DNA of 64,000 nucleotides from Micromonospora rubida (GTDB lineage: Bacteria > Actinomycetota > Actinomycetes > Mycobacteriales > Micromonosporaceae), in assembly GCF_009908295.1 (NCBI RefSeq), contig NZ_JAAALO010000011.1:62001-126000 (forward strand), read 5' to 3'. Positions 11,516 to 19,150 of this stretch are shown here, in pieces. Made by a program: the position numbers and the translations under genes. Under the pieces are notes generated by a model, which was given only the letters and a program-made list of their open reading frames with translations, made no database searches and was not told the DNA's origin. The stretch's first letter is position 1; each line of letters starts with the position of its first letter.

Positions 11516-12325
11516 ATGATGGGACCGTCCCACGCGTTGTCGGGCGCGGCGGTGTGGCTGACCGGCTCCTGGGCGCTCGACCAGTTCGCCGACTACCACC
11601 AGTCGCCGCTGGCGCTGGCGGTCGGCACCGCGGTCTGCGCCGGCGGGGCGCTCTTCCCCGACCTCGACCTGTCCGGCAAGGTGACCCGCAACCAGGGCGG
11701 CGCCACGGTGGCCCGCACCTTCGGGGTGGTCAGCCTCTTCGTCGCCGAGGTGACGGAGAAGATCTCGCTCGGCGTCTACTACGCCACCAAGCTGAGCAAG
11801 GACCCGCGCCGCAACAACGGCCACCGCACGCTGACCCACACCATCCCGTTCACCGTGCTGGTCGGCTGGGGCACCACCGCGCTGTGCGCCTCGTACGGCA
11901 AGTGGGCCGTGGTCGGCATCCTGTTCTTCATGTTCGGGCTGGCCCTGCGCGGGCTGTTCGACCGGTGGGCGGAGCGCGCGGGCTGGGTCATCGTGACCCT
12001 GACCTCGGCCGCCGCCGCCTGGTTCACCTTCGTCAACCTGCCCGGCGACCGGGGGTACCCGCTGATCGGGCTGGCCGTCGGGGTGGGCTGCTTCGTGCAC
12101 ATCCTCGGCGACATGATCACCCGCGCCGGAGTGCCGATCCTCTGGCCGATCCCGATCAAGCGCCGGATGTGGACGATGATCGGTCTGCCGAACAGCATCG
12201 CCCTGCGCACCGGCAGCAAGGCCGAGGTCATCGTGCTGCGCGGCGTGCTGACCGCGGTCGCCGTGCTGGCCACCGTGGGCCTGGTCGCCCCCTCCGTGCT
12301 GCGGAAGTTCAACATCGAGATCTGA
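11516..12325 (+). CDS. YdjM-type metal-dependent hydrolase, membrane protein
   Basis: A 269-aa polytopic protein of the LexA-regulated inner-membrane YdjM family (DUF457). The family's His/Asp pattern is intact: GPSHALSGAA at the N-terminus, FPDLDLSG at about 46-53, NNGHRTLTHT at about 100-109 and VHILGDMITRAG at about 195-206. About five hydrophobic helices are visible. The ATG at 11516 follows GGGGAGG at 11500-11506. It may be a membrane-embedded metal hydrolase (phospholipase C/nuclease-like fold), but no substrate is established for the family. It stands alone between a kinase and a convergent glycosyltransferase. Confidence 0.88.
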   Translation: MMGPSHALSGAAVWLTGSWALDQFADYHQSPLALAVGTAVCAGGALFPDLDLSGKVTRNQGGATVARTFGVVSLFVAEVTEKISLGVYYATKLSKDPRRNNGHRTLTHTIPFTVLVGWGTTALCASYGKWAVVGILFFMFGLALRGLFDRWAERAGWVIVTLTSAAAAWFTFVNLPGDRGYPLIGLAVGVGCFVHILGDMITRAGVPILWPIPIKRRMWTMIGLPNSIALRTGSKAEVIVLRGVLTAVAVLATVGLVAPSVLRKFNIEI

Positions 12326-12380
12326 CCGCACCCCGGTCAGCGCCGCCAGACCGGCCGCCCCACCTGAGCGGCGGGTCGGC

Positions 12381-12413
12381 CGAGGACGGCGCCGCCGGCC
12401 GGCACCGTCCTCG
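12381..12413. terminator. Bidirectional hairpin between convergent genes
   Basis: CGAGGACGG (12381-12389) pairs with CCGTCCTCG (12405-12413) around a GC-rich 15-nt loop, lying between the convergent stops at 12325 and 12426. Confidence 0.55.
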
Positions 12414-12425
12414 GTCGAAGGGGCG

Positions 12426-13709
12426 TCAGCCTCCGACGCCCGACGCGGGCTCGGCGGCCTCCAGCAGCGGCCCGCGCACGGACCTGCCGATGCGGTGGGC
12501 CTCGGCCAGGATGTGGGTGCGCCAGCGTCGCCACAGCGGGGTGAGCCGGGAGGTGACCAGGACGACGTCGACGGCGTCGTCGGACAGGACGGTGCGGATG
12601 CCGATGGCGTGGTGGGTCGGGTGCGCCGGGTCGGCGGGCAACTGTTGGAGCAGCGTCTCGTCGTAGTCGAACAGTTCGGCGGGCGGGAACCCGGCCGGCA
12701 GCACGCCGCCGCAGCCGAACACGGCGACCCGGGCGCCCGGCGGCAGGGTGTCGCGCAGGTGGGCCAGCTCCGCCGTCACGTCCAGGCCACGGACCCGGTT
12801 GGCCCCCCGGCGGATGGTGGGCAGTTCCAGCCTGACGTGCCAGTCGCGGGTGTCCTCAAGCTGGGGCAGGTGCTTGGAGTACCAGGCCCACAGCAGTTCT
12901 GTCAGGGGCTCGGGATGCTTGTGCAGGAACGTGAGCATGTTGCTGCGGTTGTCGCTGAGGTCCGGCTCCGACGGGCGTGAGTGCGGCGTGTCCACCGCCC
13001 AGCCCTCGCGGCTGACCTCGAACGCCAGGCCGTGCCGGTACAGGCGGAAGCCCAGCTCCGTGTCCTCGGCGCCCCAGGAACGGAAGATCTCGTCGAAGCC
13101 GCCCACGGCCCAGAACTCCTCGGCCGGCACGGAACAGTTGCACGTCCAGAACAGTTGCCAGGGCAGCGCCGTGCGGGCGAGGTAGAAGCGGGCGGTCGCG
13201 AAGAGGGAGTGCCGGGAGTCCTGGAACTCCGGGTCGGCGCCGTGGTCGCGTACGACCTCCTCGGGGGTGTGTGTCTGGAGGATCCCCTCCAGACCGGGGG
13301 TCGGGTGGTCGGGGCGGAAGCCGTAGGTGTAGCCGATCACCGCCCGCGCCGGTCCGGGCTCCCGGTGTGCGGCCAGGTGCCCGGCGACGAAGTCGGGGCC
13401 GGGCAGGATTCCGCTGTCCACGAAGGCCAGGATCTCGCCACGGGCGAGGCGGGCGCCCGCGTTGCGGGCGGCGGCGGCCCGGAAGCCCAGGTCCTCCTGG
13501 AAGTGGTACCGCAGGCGGAGCCGGTCGGTGAAGTCCTCCACCGTCTGGCGGGTGTCGTCGGTCGACCCGTCGTCAGCGACGATGACCTCGAAGGCGTCCG
13601 ACGATATCCGCTGGTCAGCCAGGGCCGTCAGCGTACCGCGCAACAGACGGGAGCGGTTGTAGGTGGGAATGATGACGGAGAGCATTGGCACTACGGCGCC
13701 AGAGGGCAT
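12426..13709 (-). CDS. GT2-family glycosyltransferase with extra C-terminal domain
   Basis: A 427-aa protein. Residues about 9-220 are a GT-A fold (LSVIIPTYNRSRLLRGTL, VIVADDGSTDD, LGFRAAAARNAGA), followed by a galactosyltransferase-type module (VGGFDEIFRSWGAEDTELGF) that holds the ED catalytic pair. The usual DxD reads DSG (FVDSGILPG). Residues about 330-427 form a further Rossmann-like segment (ARVAVFGCGG) not needed for GT2 activity. ATG 13709 has GGAG 8 nt upstream; ATG 13685 (MLSVIIPT) is an alternative. It transfers a sugar from a nucleotide donor to an unknown acceptor. There are no obvious partner genes. Confidence 0.85.
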   Translation of the reverse strand: MPSGAVVPMLSVIIPTYNRSRLLRGTLTALADQRISSDAFEVIVADDGSTDDTRQTVEDFTDRLRLRYHFQEDLGFRAAAARNAGARLARGEILAFVDSGILPGPDFVAGHLAAHREPGPARAVIGYTYGFRPDHPTPGLEGILQTHTPEEVVRDHGADPEFQDSRHSLFATARFYLARTALPWQLFWTCNCSVPAEEFWAVGGFDEIFRSWGAEDTELGFRLYRHGLAFEVSREGWAVDTPHSRPSEPDLSDNRSNMLTFLHKHPEPLTELLWAWYSKHLPQLEDTRDWHVRLELPTIRRGANRVRGLDVTAELAHLRDTLPPGARVAVFGCGGVLPAGFPPAELFDYDETLLQQLPADPAHPTHHAIGIRTVLSDDAVDVVLVTSRLTPLWRRWRTHILAEAHRIGRSVRGPLLEAAEPASGVGG

Positions 13710-14123
13710 TGCGGCGACTCCGTGAGGTCGGGGCGTAACAACGTAGCCGTCGACGAATGACGAAAACATCATCTATGAGGGTTGTTCGTCTTCTCCTGGC
13801 GACCAGAACTGGAGAGACCCCGCCGGGCGGGCATCCGCTGTGCGGTCCACGTGGAGGTGACAGCGACCGCAGCCCTCAACCCTGGGGCCGGCACGGCCAG
13901 TCGCCACGCGGGACGCGGTGTTGGGCGACCGAACTCAACGGGGCTGCGACCAGCACGGTGGCCGCGTCGATCCGTCCCGCCCCGCCGCGAGCCGCACGCC
14001 TGTCTGCAGGAATCGGGTAGGCCTAGCCATACCCGCGTTACGCCTACTAATGCCAGTGACCGCCACGCGAAGCACATGATCTTGTGGATCTTGCATTTCG
14101 GCAGGCAGGAGAAAGGTGCAGTC
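13710..14123. other. 414-bp intergenic region, less GC-rich than its surroundings
   Basis: Between the divergent starts of the glycosyltransferase and the CPBP protease. I see no convincing gene on either strand. It must hold both promoters. GTAGGC (14017-14022) and GCCTAC (14042-14047) form a weak inverted repeat about 75 bp before the protease start. Confidence 0.5.
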
Positions 14124-14999
14124 GTGACGAGGAAAACGAAAGGCGTGCTGGCTTTCCTGGCCATTTCCTTCGGGGCGTCCTGGGTCTGGTTGATCGGCGC
14201 TCGATTGGGCCTGGGGCTCTCACTGGTCAACCCGCTTGTTCAGCTTCCCTTTGGTTTCGCCCCGGCTGTCGCCGCCATAGTTGTACGCCGTTGGGTGACA
14301 AGGGAGGGGTTCCACGACGCAGGGCTTGCGCTCCGTTTACGAAGGGGATGGTCCTCCTATCTGATCGCTTGGCTCGCTCCACTGGCCTTGGTCGGGGCAA
14401 CCGTCGGGCTGGCGGCGACGCTCGGTTTGTGGAGTCCGGACGCATCAAGCCTGGACGACGCCGTTCCTGGCCTTCCGGGGTGGGCGTTCGTTCTCCTGCT
14501 GATGGCCGCCATTCCGCTGCTCACGCCCCTCTACTGGGGTGAGGAGTTCGGCTGGACCAGCTACCTGAGGCTTCGCATCTTCGTGGACCGCCCACTTCTG
14601 TCGGTTACCGCGACGGGGCTCATCTGGGCAGTGTGGCACTATCCCCTCGCCTTCTTCGGTTACCTCGAGTTCACCAACATCTTCCTTGGCCTACTGGTGT
14701 GGACGGTGGGCTTCCTGTTGCAAGAGGTCATCCTTGCCTGGCTCAGGTCGCGCAGCGACAGTGTCTGGCCGCCGAGCTTGGCCCACGCTGGCAACAACAT
14801 GGTCCTGTCTCTTCTCACGGGCGCACTGCTGACCGAGGGCGGGGGCCTCGACGAAATCACCGTCATGCTCCTGGTGGCGGTGCCGATGGCGGCCGTGTGC
14901 GCCTGGATTCTTCTCGGCAGGCGACTCACCGCCCCGAGATCCGTCAGCGGCACAGTGACGACGGAGAGCGGAGAGCGGCCAGAACTCGCCAGGAGGTAG
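14124..14999 (+). CDS. CPBP-family intramembrane glutamic protease
   Basis: A 291-aa membrane protein with about eight hydrophobic segments. The Abi/CAAX-protease motifs are complete: EEFGWTSYL (motif 1 Glu-Glu-x3-Arg-like region at about 144), WAVWHYPLAFF (motif 2 His at about 175) and SLAHAGNN (motif 3 His/Asn at about 220). The family cleaves prenylated or membrane peptides, and bacterial members are linked to bacteriocin maturation or immunity. The GTG start at 14124 follows GGAGAAAGG. Third-position A/T is somewhat more frequent than in neighbouring genes, which may indicate more recent acquisition. It is monocistronic. Confidence 0.88.
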   Translation: MTRKTKGVLAFLAISFGASWVWLIGARLGLGLSLVNPLVQLPFGFAPAVAAIVVRRWVTREGFHDAGLALRLRRGWSSYLIAWLAPLALVGATVGLAATLGLWSPDASSLDDAVPGLPGWAFVLLLMAAIPLLTPLYWGEEFGWTSYLRLRIFVDRPLLSVTATGLIWAVWHYPLAFFGYLEFTNIFLGLLVWTVGFLLQEVILAWLRSRSDSVWPPSLAHAGNNMVLSLLTGALLTEGGGLDEITVMLLVAVPMAAVCAWILLGRRLTAPRSVSGTVTTESGERPELARR

Positions 15000-15090
15000 C
15001 GGAGCCGGTGCAGATGGCCGGGACCAGATCCTGCCAAGTCCATTCATCCGTCCTGTCCGCGCCGACGCCTGACGGGGGCGGCCGGCGCGT

Positions 15091-16119
15091 TCAGCGGAGC
15101 TGCTCGTCCGCCCAGCGGGCGAGCAGCTCCAGCACCGGCCGGCGGCCGGCGAACATCTCGGCCTCGCCGCGCAGGTCGTAGGTCTGCGCGGTGCCGCCGC
15201 CGGCTCGGCCGAGCATCAGCGGGGCCAGCCAGAAGTACTTCGCCACCCCGGTGAGTCGCACCGCGCGGGCGACCTCGGCCCGGTCGAGGGCGCCGCGCAG
15301 GCCGTCGGCGTACCGGTCGACGACCGTGGCCGCCACCTCGTCGAGCAGGGCGACGTCGACCAGACCGTCGAGGAAGGTGTCCAGCACCAGATTGGCGGCG
15401 TCCTCACCGACCGCCCCGGGGCCGACGAACGACCAGTCCAGCAGCACCGGGCCGGCGTCGCCGAACACCAGGTTCATCGGCCAGCAGTCGTGGTGGCACA
15501 GGGTGCGCGGCAGCCCGTCGGCGGCGGCCAACAGCGCGTGCCGGTGTTCCCAGAGCCGGCGCAGTGCGGCGCGCAGCGGCGCGGGCCACGCGGCCACGGC
15601 GACCGGGTGGTCCCACGGCACCGGCTCGACGACCGGCCGGGTCAGGGTGTAGTCGCGCAGCCAGTCCCGGGCCAGCCAGTCGTAATCGGGCGGCCGGCCG
15701 AGCCAGGCGGCGTGCCCGGCACCGAGCCGGGCCGCGACGTCGCCGAGGTCGGCGACCGTGCCGGCGGTGCCGGGCCGCCCGGCGACGTCGGCCAGCCAGA
15801 GCGCCACGCCGCCGTCCGGGCGCTCGTCGACCGCCAGCGTCTCGGGCGCGGCCAGCCCGGCGCCGGCGTACGCCCGGACGGCCAGACCGTCCCGGTACGC
15901 CTCGACCTCGCGCCGCCAGTAGTTCCAGTGCCCGGGGTCGGCGCTGCCGGCCCAGTGCGCCGGGCCCTCGCGGCCCGGCGAGGTGATCAGCTTCAGTACG
16001 GCCGGGCGGCCGTGGCGGCGGGTCCGCCAGATGCCGCCGGTCACCGCGTTGAACGGGTTGTGGGTCAACTCCTCGGCCAACTCGCCGTGGGGCACCAGGT
16101 CGATCGGGGGACGCGACAC
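15091..16119 (-). CDS. Aminoglycoside phosphotransferase (APH)-family kinase
   Basis: A 342-aa protein with the APH/choline-kinase fold: ATP-binding N-lobe (AVLKLITSPG), Brenner's catalytic motif HHDCWPMNLVF and the metal-binding DFG equivalent LLDWSFVG. It phosphorylates a hydroxyl group on an unidentified small molecule; a real antibiotic-resistance role cannot be claimed from sequence. GTG 16119 lacks a ribosome binding site but has TAGGGT (16126-16131) six bases upstream, the arrangement of a leaderless mRNA. It is transcribed away from the nucleotidyltransferase's repeat-rich 3' region. Confidence 0.88.
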   Translation of the reverse strand: MSRPPIDLVPHGELAEELTHNPFNAVTGGIWRTRRHGRPAVLKLITSPGREGPAHWAGSADPGHWNYWRREVEAYRDGLAVRAYAGAGLAAPETLAVDERPDGGVALWLADVAGRPGTAGTVADLGDVAARLGAGHAAWLGRPPDYDWLARDWLRDYTLTRPVVEPVPWDHPVAVAAWPAPLRAALRRLWEHRHALLAAADGLPRTLCHHDCWPMNLVFGDAGPVLLDWSFVGPGAVGEDAANLVLDTFLDGLVDVALLDEVAATVVDRYADGLRGALDRAEVARAVRLTGVAKYFWLAPLMLGRAGGGTAQTYDLRGEAEMFAGRRPVLELLARWADEQLR

Positions 16120-16125
16120 CGCCCG

Positions 16126-16131
16126 ACCCTA
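16126..16131 (-). promoter_or_regulatory. -10 box of leaderless promoter (APH-family gene)
   Basis: TAGGGT on the minus strand, six bases before the GTG at 16119, with no ribosome binding site. Confidence 0.5.
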
Positions 16132-16170
16132 CGTCCACCCACCGTCCGACAACCCGCGCCCACCGTGCGT

Positions 16171-16227
16171 TGATCAAGAGGTCTGCGCCAGGATTCGGGC
16201 CGCCGGATGACGCGAACCTCTTGATCA
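16171..16227. repeat. Long inverted repeat after a C-rich tract (nucleotidyltransferase 3' end)
   Basis: TGATCAAGAGGT (16171-16182) and ACCTCTTGATCA (16216-16227) are perfect 12-bp arms around a 33-nt loop. In the sense of the minus-strand gene ending at 16252, the stop is followed by a C-rich tract (complement of 16228-16251) and then this hairpin. It is a probable terminator. From memory, similar elements recur between Micromonospora genes, but I could not check this. Confidence 0.7.
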
Positions 16228-16251
16228 CCGGGGCAGGGGCGGGGGCGGGGT

Positions 16252-16860
16252 TTAGGCGCCTACGCGTTGGGGTGGGACGGTCAGGCCGTACAGGGCCATC
16301 AGTTCGGGGGTGTCGACGCGGCTGCCGTCGGCCACCGAGTCGCAGGCGATGTCCACGATCTGGTCCTTGTGCGCCAGCAGGTAGGGCCGGGCGCCGACGT
16401 CGGCGCTGGCCAGGGTGGCGATGCCGGCCCAGTGCCGGCGGCCGAAGAGCATCGGGTACCCGCGCAGCCCGCTGTAGGTGGCGCAGGCCAGCACGTCGGG
16501 GTACGGCAGCGCGGCCACCCGCCGCACCGCCGCAGGGGTGAGCCCCGGCATGTCGACCGGCACGACCACCACCGCCTCGACCGCCTCGTCGGTCAGCGCG
16601 GCCAGGCCCGCTCGGATCGACGAGCCGACCCCGGTCCCCCACGCGCGGTTGACCACCACCGTGGCCCGGGTCAGGTCGGCGGTCTGCCGGACCTGGTCCG
16701 CCGCCGCGCCCAGCACCACCACGAGCTGCTCGCAGCCAGCCTTGGTCATCGTTTCGATCATCCGGTCCACCAGGGGTTGCCCACCCTGGTGGAGCAATGC
16801 CTCCGGGCCGCCGAGGCGGCGTCCCCCGCCCGCCGCGATGATCATTCCTGCGATTCGCAC
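16252..16860 (-). CDS. MobA/MocA-like nucleotidyltransferase
   Basis: A 202-aa GT-A fold nucleotidyltransferase: N-terminal signature IAGMIIAAGGGRRLGG, VVVPVDMPGLTP (metal-binding Asp) and GYPMLFGRRHW, as in the molybdenum-cofactor cytidylyl/guanylyltransferase group. Members transfer CMP or GMP to a phosphorylated cofactor. In the nucleotide-binding loop the usual Lys after the glycines is replaced (GGPEALL instead of GxxK), so activity or substrate may differ. GTG 16860 is the likely start. No xanthine dehydrogenase or moco genes are visible nearby. Confidence 0.8.
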   Translation of the reverse strand: MRIAGMIIAAGGGRRLGGPEALLHQGGQPLVDRMIETMTKAGCEQLVVVLGAAADQVRQTADLTRATVVVNRAWGTGVGSSIRAGLAALTDEAVEAVVVVPVDMPGLTPAAVRRVAALPYPDVLACATYSGLRGYPMLFGRRHWAGIATLASADVGARPYLLAHKDQIVDIACDSVADGSRVDTPELMALYGLTVPPQRVGA

Positions 16861-16937
16861 ACCGGGTGCAACGAGCGCCCGTCAGATCAGTGTCGGGGCG
16901 AAACGGGTATTTGCTACACATCGCCCCGATGGCCGAC

Positions 16938-17948
16938 TCAGCGGCGGTACGCGTCGGCCAGCGCCGCGAAGGCCGCCTTGGGCTCCCACGGCAGGTCGGG
17001 GTACGGGTCACCGAGCCGGTCCTCGAACACCTTCACCAGGCCGTACGAGGCCCGGTCCACGTCGCGCAGCGGGTCGTCGCGGTGCGGCAGGTTGTACGTC
17101 GCGAAGGTGCACCAGAATGCGGTGTCCACCCCCTCTGCGGCGAAGACGTCGAGCAGTTCTCGCAGGTACGTGGCCTGCTCGTCCTCGTCGCGGGCGTACT
17201 CGCCGGTCAGCCGGACGCCGTTGGCGCCGTCCCACTCGACGATGAAACTGCCACGGGCGCCGAGCCCGGCGGCCCCCCGGTGGGTCGTGCAGCCGAACTC
17301 GGTGACCGCGACCGGCTTGCCCTGGGCGACGAGGGCTCGGATGCCGTCGACGTACCGGTCGGCGACCTCGGCCGAACGGTAGGCGTCGGCCGAGACGTAG
17401 TCGAAGGGCGTCCAGTCGACGCGCTCGGACGGCAGCGAGGCGTACGTGACCTTCCCGCCGAACCGGGCTCGGACGACCCGGACGGCCTCGCCGAGGAAGG
17501 CGTTCAGCCGGGCGGGCACCTCCGGCAGCACCTCGCGCAGGAGGTCCGGCCGGGCCAGCACGTCCAGCCGCTCGGCGAAGTTGTCACCGGGCAGGAACCC
17601 CTTCGTGAACAGCATCAGCTCGGCCCCGGTGACGAGGACGACCTCCCCGCCCTGCTCCCGCAGCCGCTCGGCGCGCTCGGCGCAGTCGGCCAGGACGTCG
17701 AGCAGCTCGTCGGTGGTCAGGTCGCAGGTGAACGGGGAGAACCACACCTCCAGCCCGACGTCGGCGGCGTGTCGGGCGGCGATCTCCAACCGCTCGGGGA
17801 TGCCGCCGGTGACCCGGACCGCCGTGCAGTGCAGGTCCTCCCGAATCACGCGCATCTCCCGCCGTACGACGTCCGGGTCGAACGGCTCACGGGTGCTCTC
17901 GCCGGCGTTGACGAAGCCGGTGTCGTACGTGATGCCCCTGCCGCGCAC
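16938..17948 (-). CDS. TIM-barrel glycoside hydrolase-like protein
   Basis: A 336-aa cytosolic protein. The order of beta-strand motifs (CTAVRVTG, LEVWFSPFT, VVLVTGAELMLF, YVSADAYR, PVAVTEFGCTT, TAFWCTFATYN) is that of a clan-A type (beta/alpha)8 glycosidase: Glu in GAELM and Glu in TEFGC are in the right places for acid/base and nucleophile. Some database relatives are labelled abortive-infection proteins without support that I know of. GTG 17948 has a strong AAGGAGGG site. It is divergent from a TetR gene, with two matching palindromes between them, so it is probably repressed by that TetR. The substrate is unknown. Confidence 0.78.
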   Translation of the reverse strand: MRGRGITYDTGFVNAGESTREPFDPDVVRREMRVIREDLHCTAVRVTGGIPERLEIAARHAADVGLEVWFSPFTCDLTTDELLDVLADCAERAERLREQGGEVVLVTGAELMLFTKGFLPGDNFAERLDVLARPDLLREVLPEVPARLNAFLGEAVRVVRARFGGKVTYASLPSERVDWTPFDYVSADAYRSAEVADRYVDGIRALVAQGKPVAVTEFGCTTHRGAAGLGARGSFIVEWDGANGVRLTGEYARDEDEQATYLRELLDVFAAEGVDTAFWCTFATYNLPHRDDPLRDVDRASYGLVKVFEDRLGDPYPDLPWEPKAAFAALADAYRR

Positions 17949-17966
17949 AGTTGCCCTCCTTCATTA

Positions 17967-17982
17967 GGGTACGCAACGTACC
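17967..17982. promoter_or_regulatory. TetR operator copy 1
   Basis: GGGTACG-CAA-CGTACC, an inverted repeat with a 3-bp spacer, 19 bp upstream of the glycosidase GTG start. It matches the second copy at 18021-18037. Confidence 0.65.
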
Positions 17983-18020
17983 TTAAGGCGGTGGTGACGA
18001 GCGGCGCAAGAAGGGAGCTG

Positions 18021-18037
18021 GGGTACGATCCGTACCC
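18021..18037. promoter_or_regulatory. TetR operator copy 2
   Basis: GGGTACG-ATC-CGTACCC, a perfect 7+3+7 palindrome ending 3 bp before the TetR ATG. It includes TACGAT (18024-18029), a plausible -10 box, so a bound repressor would block its own promoter. Confidence 0.7.
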
Positions 18038-18040
18038 GTC

Positions 18041-18661
18041 ATGGCAGGCGACGGGGCGGAACGGACCGGGGCGACGCGGCGGCGCGGGGCAGCCCTGGAA
18101 CAAGCAATCCTGCGCGCCGCCGCCGACGAGCTGCTGGAGTCCGGCTACACCGGCCTCACCATGGACCGGGTCGCCCGGCGGGCCGGCACCAACAAGAACA
18201 CGATCTACCGGCGCTGGCCGAACCGGGCCGCGCTCGGCGTCGCCGCGTACCGGCAGCTCGCCGTGGCCGACCTAAAGCCGCCGGACACCGGCGAGCTGCG
18301 CGGCGACGCGTTGGAACTGCTGCGCCGGGCCAACTGCCACTGGACCTCCCCGCTGGGCGAGGTGCTGCGCGGCCTGCTGTCCGCTGTCGGCGAGGAGCCG
18401 GAGCTGCTGGCCCAGTTGCAGGAGCAGGCCGGCGCCGCCGGGACGGCCGGCTGGCTAGCGGTCCTCGACCGCGCCGTCGCCCGGGGGCAGGCGCCACCTG
18501 AGGCCCGACACCCCCGGGTCGCCACGGTGGCCCTCGCACTGCTGCGCAACGAGATCATCACGCGCGGGGTCTCCAGCGCGCCGGACGACGTGCTCGTCGA
18601 GATCGTCGACGAGGTGTACCTGCCGCTGCTGCGCGGGCACGCCCACACGGAAACCGCCTGA
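18041..18661 (+). CDS. TetR-family repressor of the divergent glycosidase
   Basis: A 206-aa regulator: N-terminal helix-turn-helix (about 15-62; AILRAAADELLESGYTGLTM, RRAGTNKNTIYRRW) and an all-helical ligand-binding domain with the TetR_C-type fold. The ATG at 18041 lacks a ribosome binding site at normal spacing; the operator and -10 box lie directly before it, so translation is probably leaderless or nearly so. Two near-identical palindromes (17967, 18021) in the 92-bp divergent region suggest autoregulation and repression of the TIM-barrel glycosidase. Its 3' end overlaps the 3' end of the convergent membrane-protein frame. Confidence 0.88.
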   Translation: MAGDGAERTGATRRRGAALEQAILRAAADELLESGYTGLTMDRVARRAGTNKNTIYRRWPNRAALGVAAYRQLAVADLKPPDTGELRGDALELLRRANCHWTSPLGEVLRGLLSAVGEEPELLAQLQEQAGAAGTAGWLAVLDRAVARGQAPPEARHPRVATVALALLRNEIITRGVSSAPDDVLVEIVDEVYLPLLRGHAHTETA

Positions 18662-19150
18662 CCGACGCACGTCCACCAAGCCCACCGGAGTCGGTCGCCG
18701 CAGGGCGGACCGACGGGGCGGGCTGTTCGGCGATGGGCGCAGGATGATGACGGCTACGGCTGCCAGGACGGCCCCACAGGCGGCTTGCTCGACGACCATC
18801 CACGACGGCAGGGGCACGAAGAGCAGCACGGCGATGACGGCGACAATGACGATCGCGACGACGATGCGTAGGCGCAACAGCGCCCGAGTGTCGCCGCGAG
18901 CCGCGCGGCTCGCGAACACGAAGCTCAGCAACGAGGTTGCGGCCACGATGATGCCGCGCACCTGGGCCTGGGGGTTGACCAGGCCCGGGGCCACGGCGGA
19001 GAAGGTGATGATCGCGGCGACGGTGAGCGTGCTGAGGCTTACGTAGACGCCGACGAGCCACTTGACGGTGCGGAATTCGGTAGCGCTGGGAGTACGCAAT
19101 CTTGCGATTGACGAACTGGCGGAAGTCACGGTGGTTCCTTCCTGCGGCAT
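18455..19150 (-). CDS. Small membrane protein of unknown function with antisense-overlapping tail
   Basis: The frame starts at the ATG at 19150, which shares its first base with the stop of the TetR gene upstream (TGATG), so the two form an operon. Four TM helices (about residues 28-50, 62-80, 90-112 and 115-135 of 231) come first, and then the character changes: residues after about 150 are Arg/Pro-rich and soluble and run 207 bp into the 3' end of the opposite-strand TetR gene. The membrane part is convincing; the tail may be read-through after loss of an original stop. I do not recognise a named family. Confidence 0.6.
   Translation of the reverse strand: MPQEGTTVTSASSSIARLRTPSATEFRTVKWLVGVYVSLSTLTVAAIITFSAVAPGLVNPQAQVRGIIVAATSLLSFVFASRAARGDTRALLRLRIVVAIVIVAVIAVLLFVPLPSWMVVEQAACGAVLAAVAVIILRPSPNSPPRRSALRRPTPVGLVDVRRSGGFRVGVPAQQRQVHLVDDLDEHVVRRAGDPARDDLVAQQCEGHRGDPGVSGLRWRLPPGDGAVEDR

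Noticed and set aside
13757..14230. Possible small genes on both strands in the 414-bp gap
   Set aside because: No ribosome binding site, no sensible composition, and they overlap the CPBP start or the glycosyltransferase promoter.
15091..16119. Antibiotic-resistance gene call for the APH-family kinase
   Set aside because: The fold is shared by many metabolic kinases, and no resistance-specific residues or mobile context are visible.
16938..17948. Abortive phage infection role for the TIM-barrel protein
   Set aside because: The label circulates in annotations, but the sequence shows a glycosidase-like barrel and no toxin or defence partner nearby.
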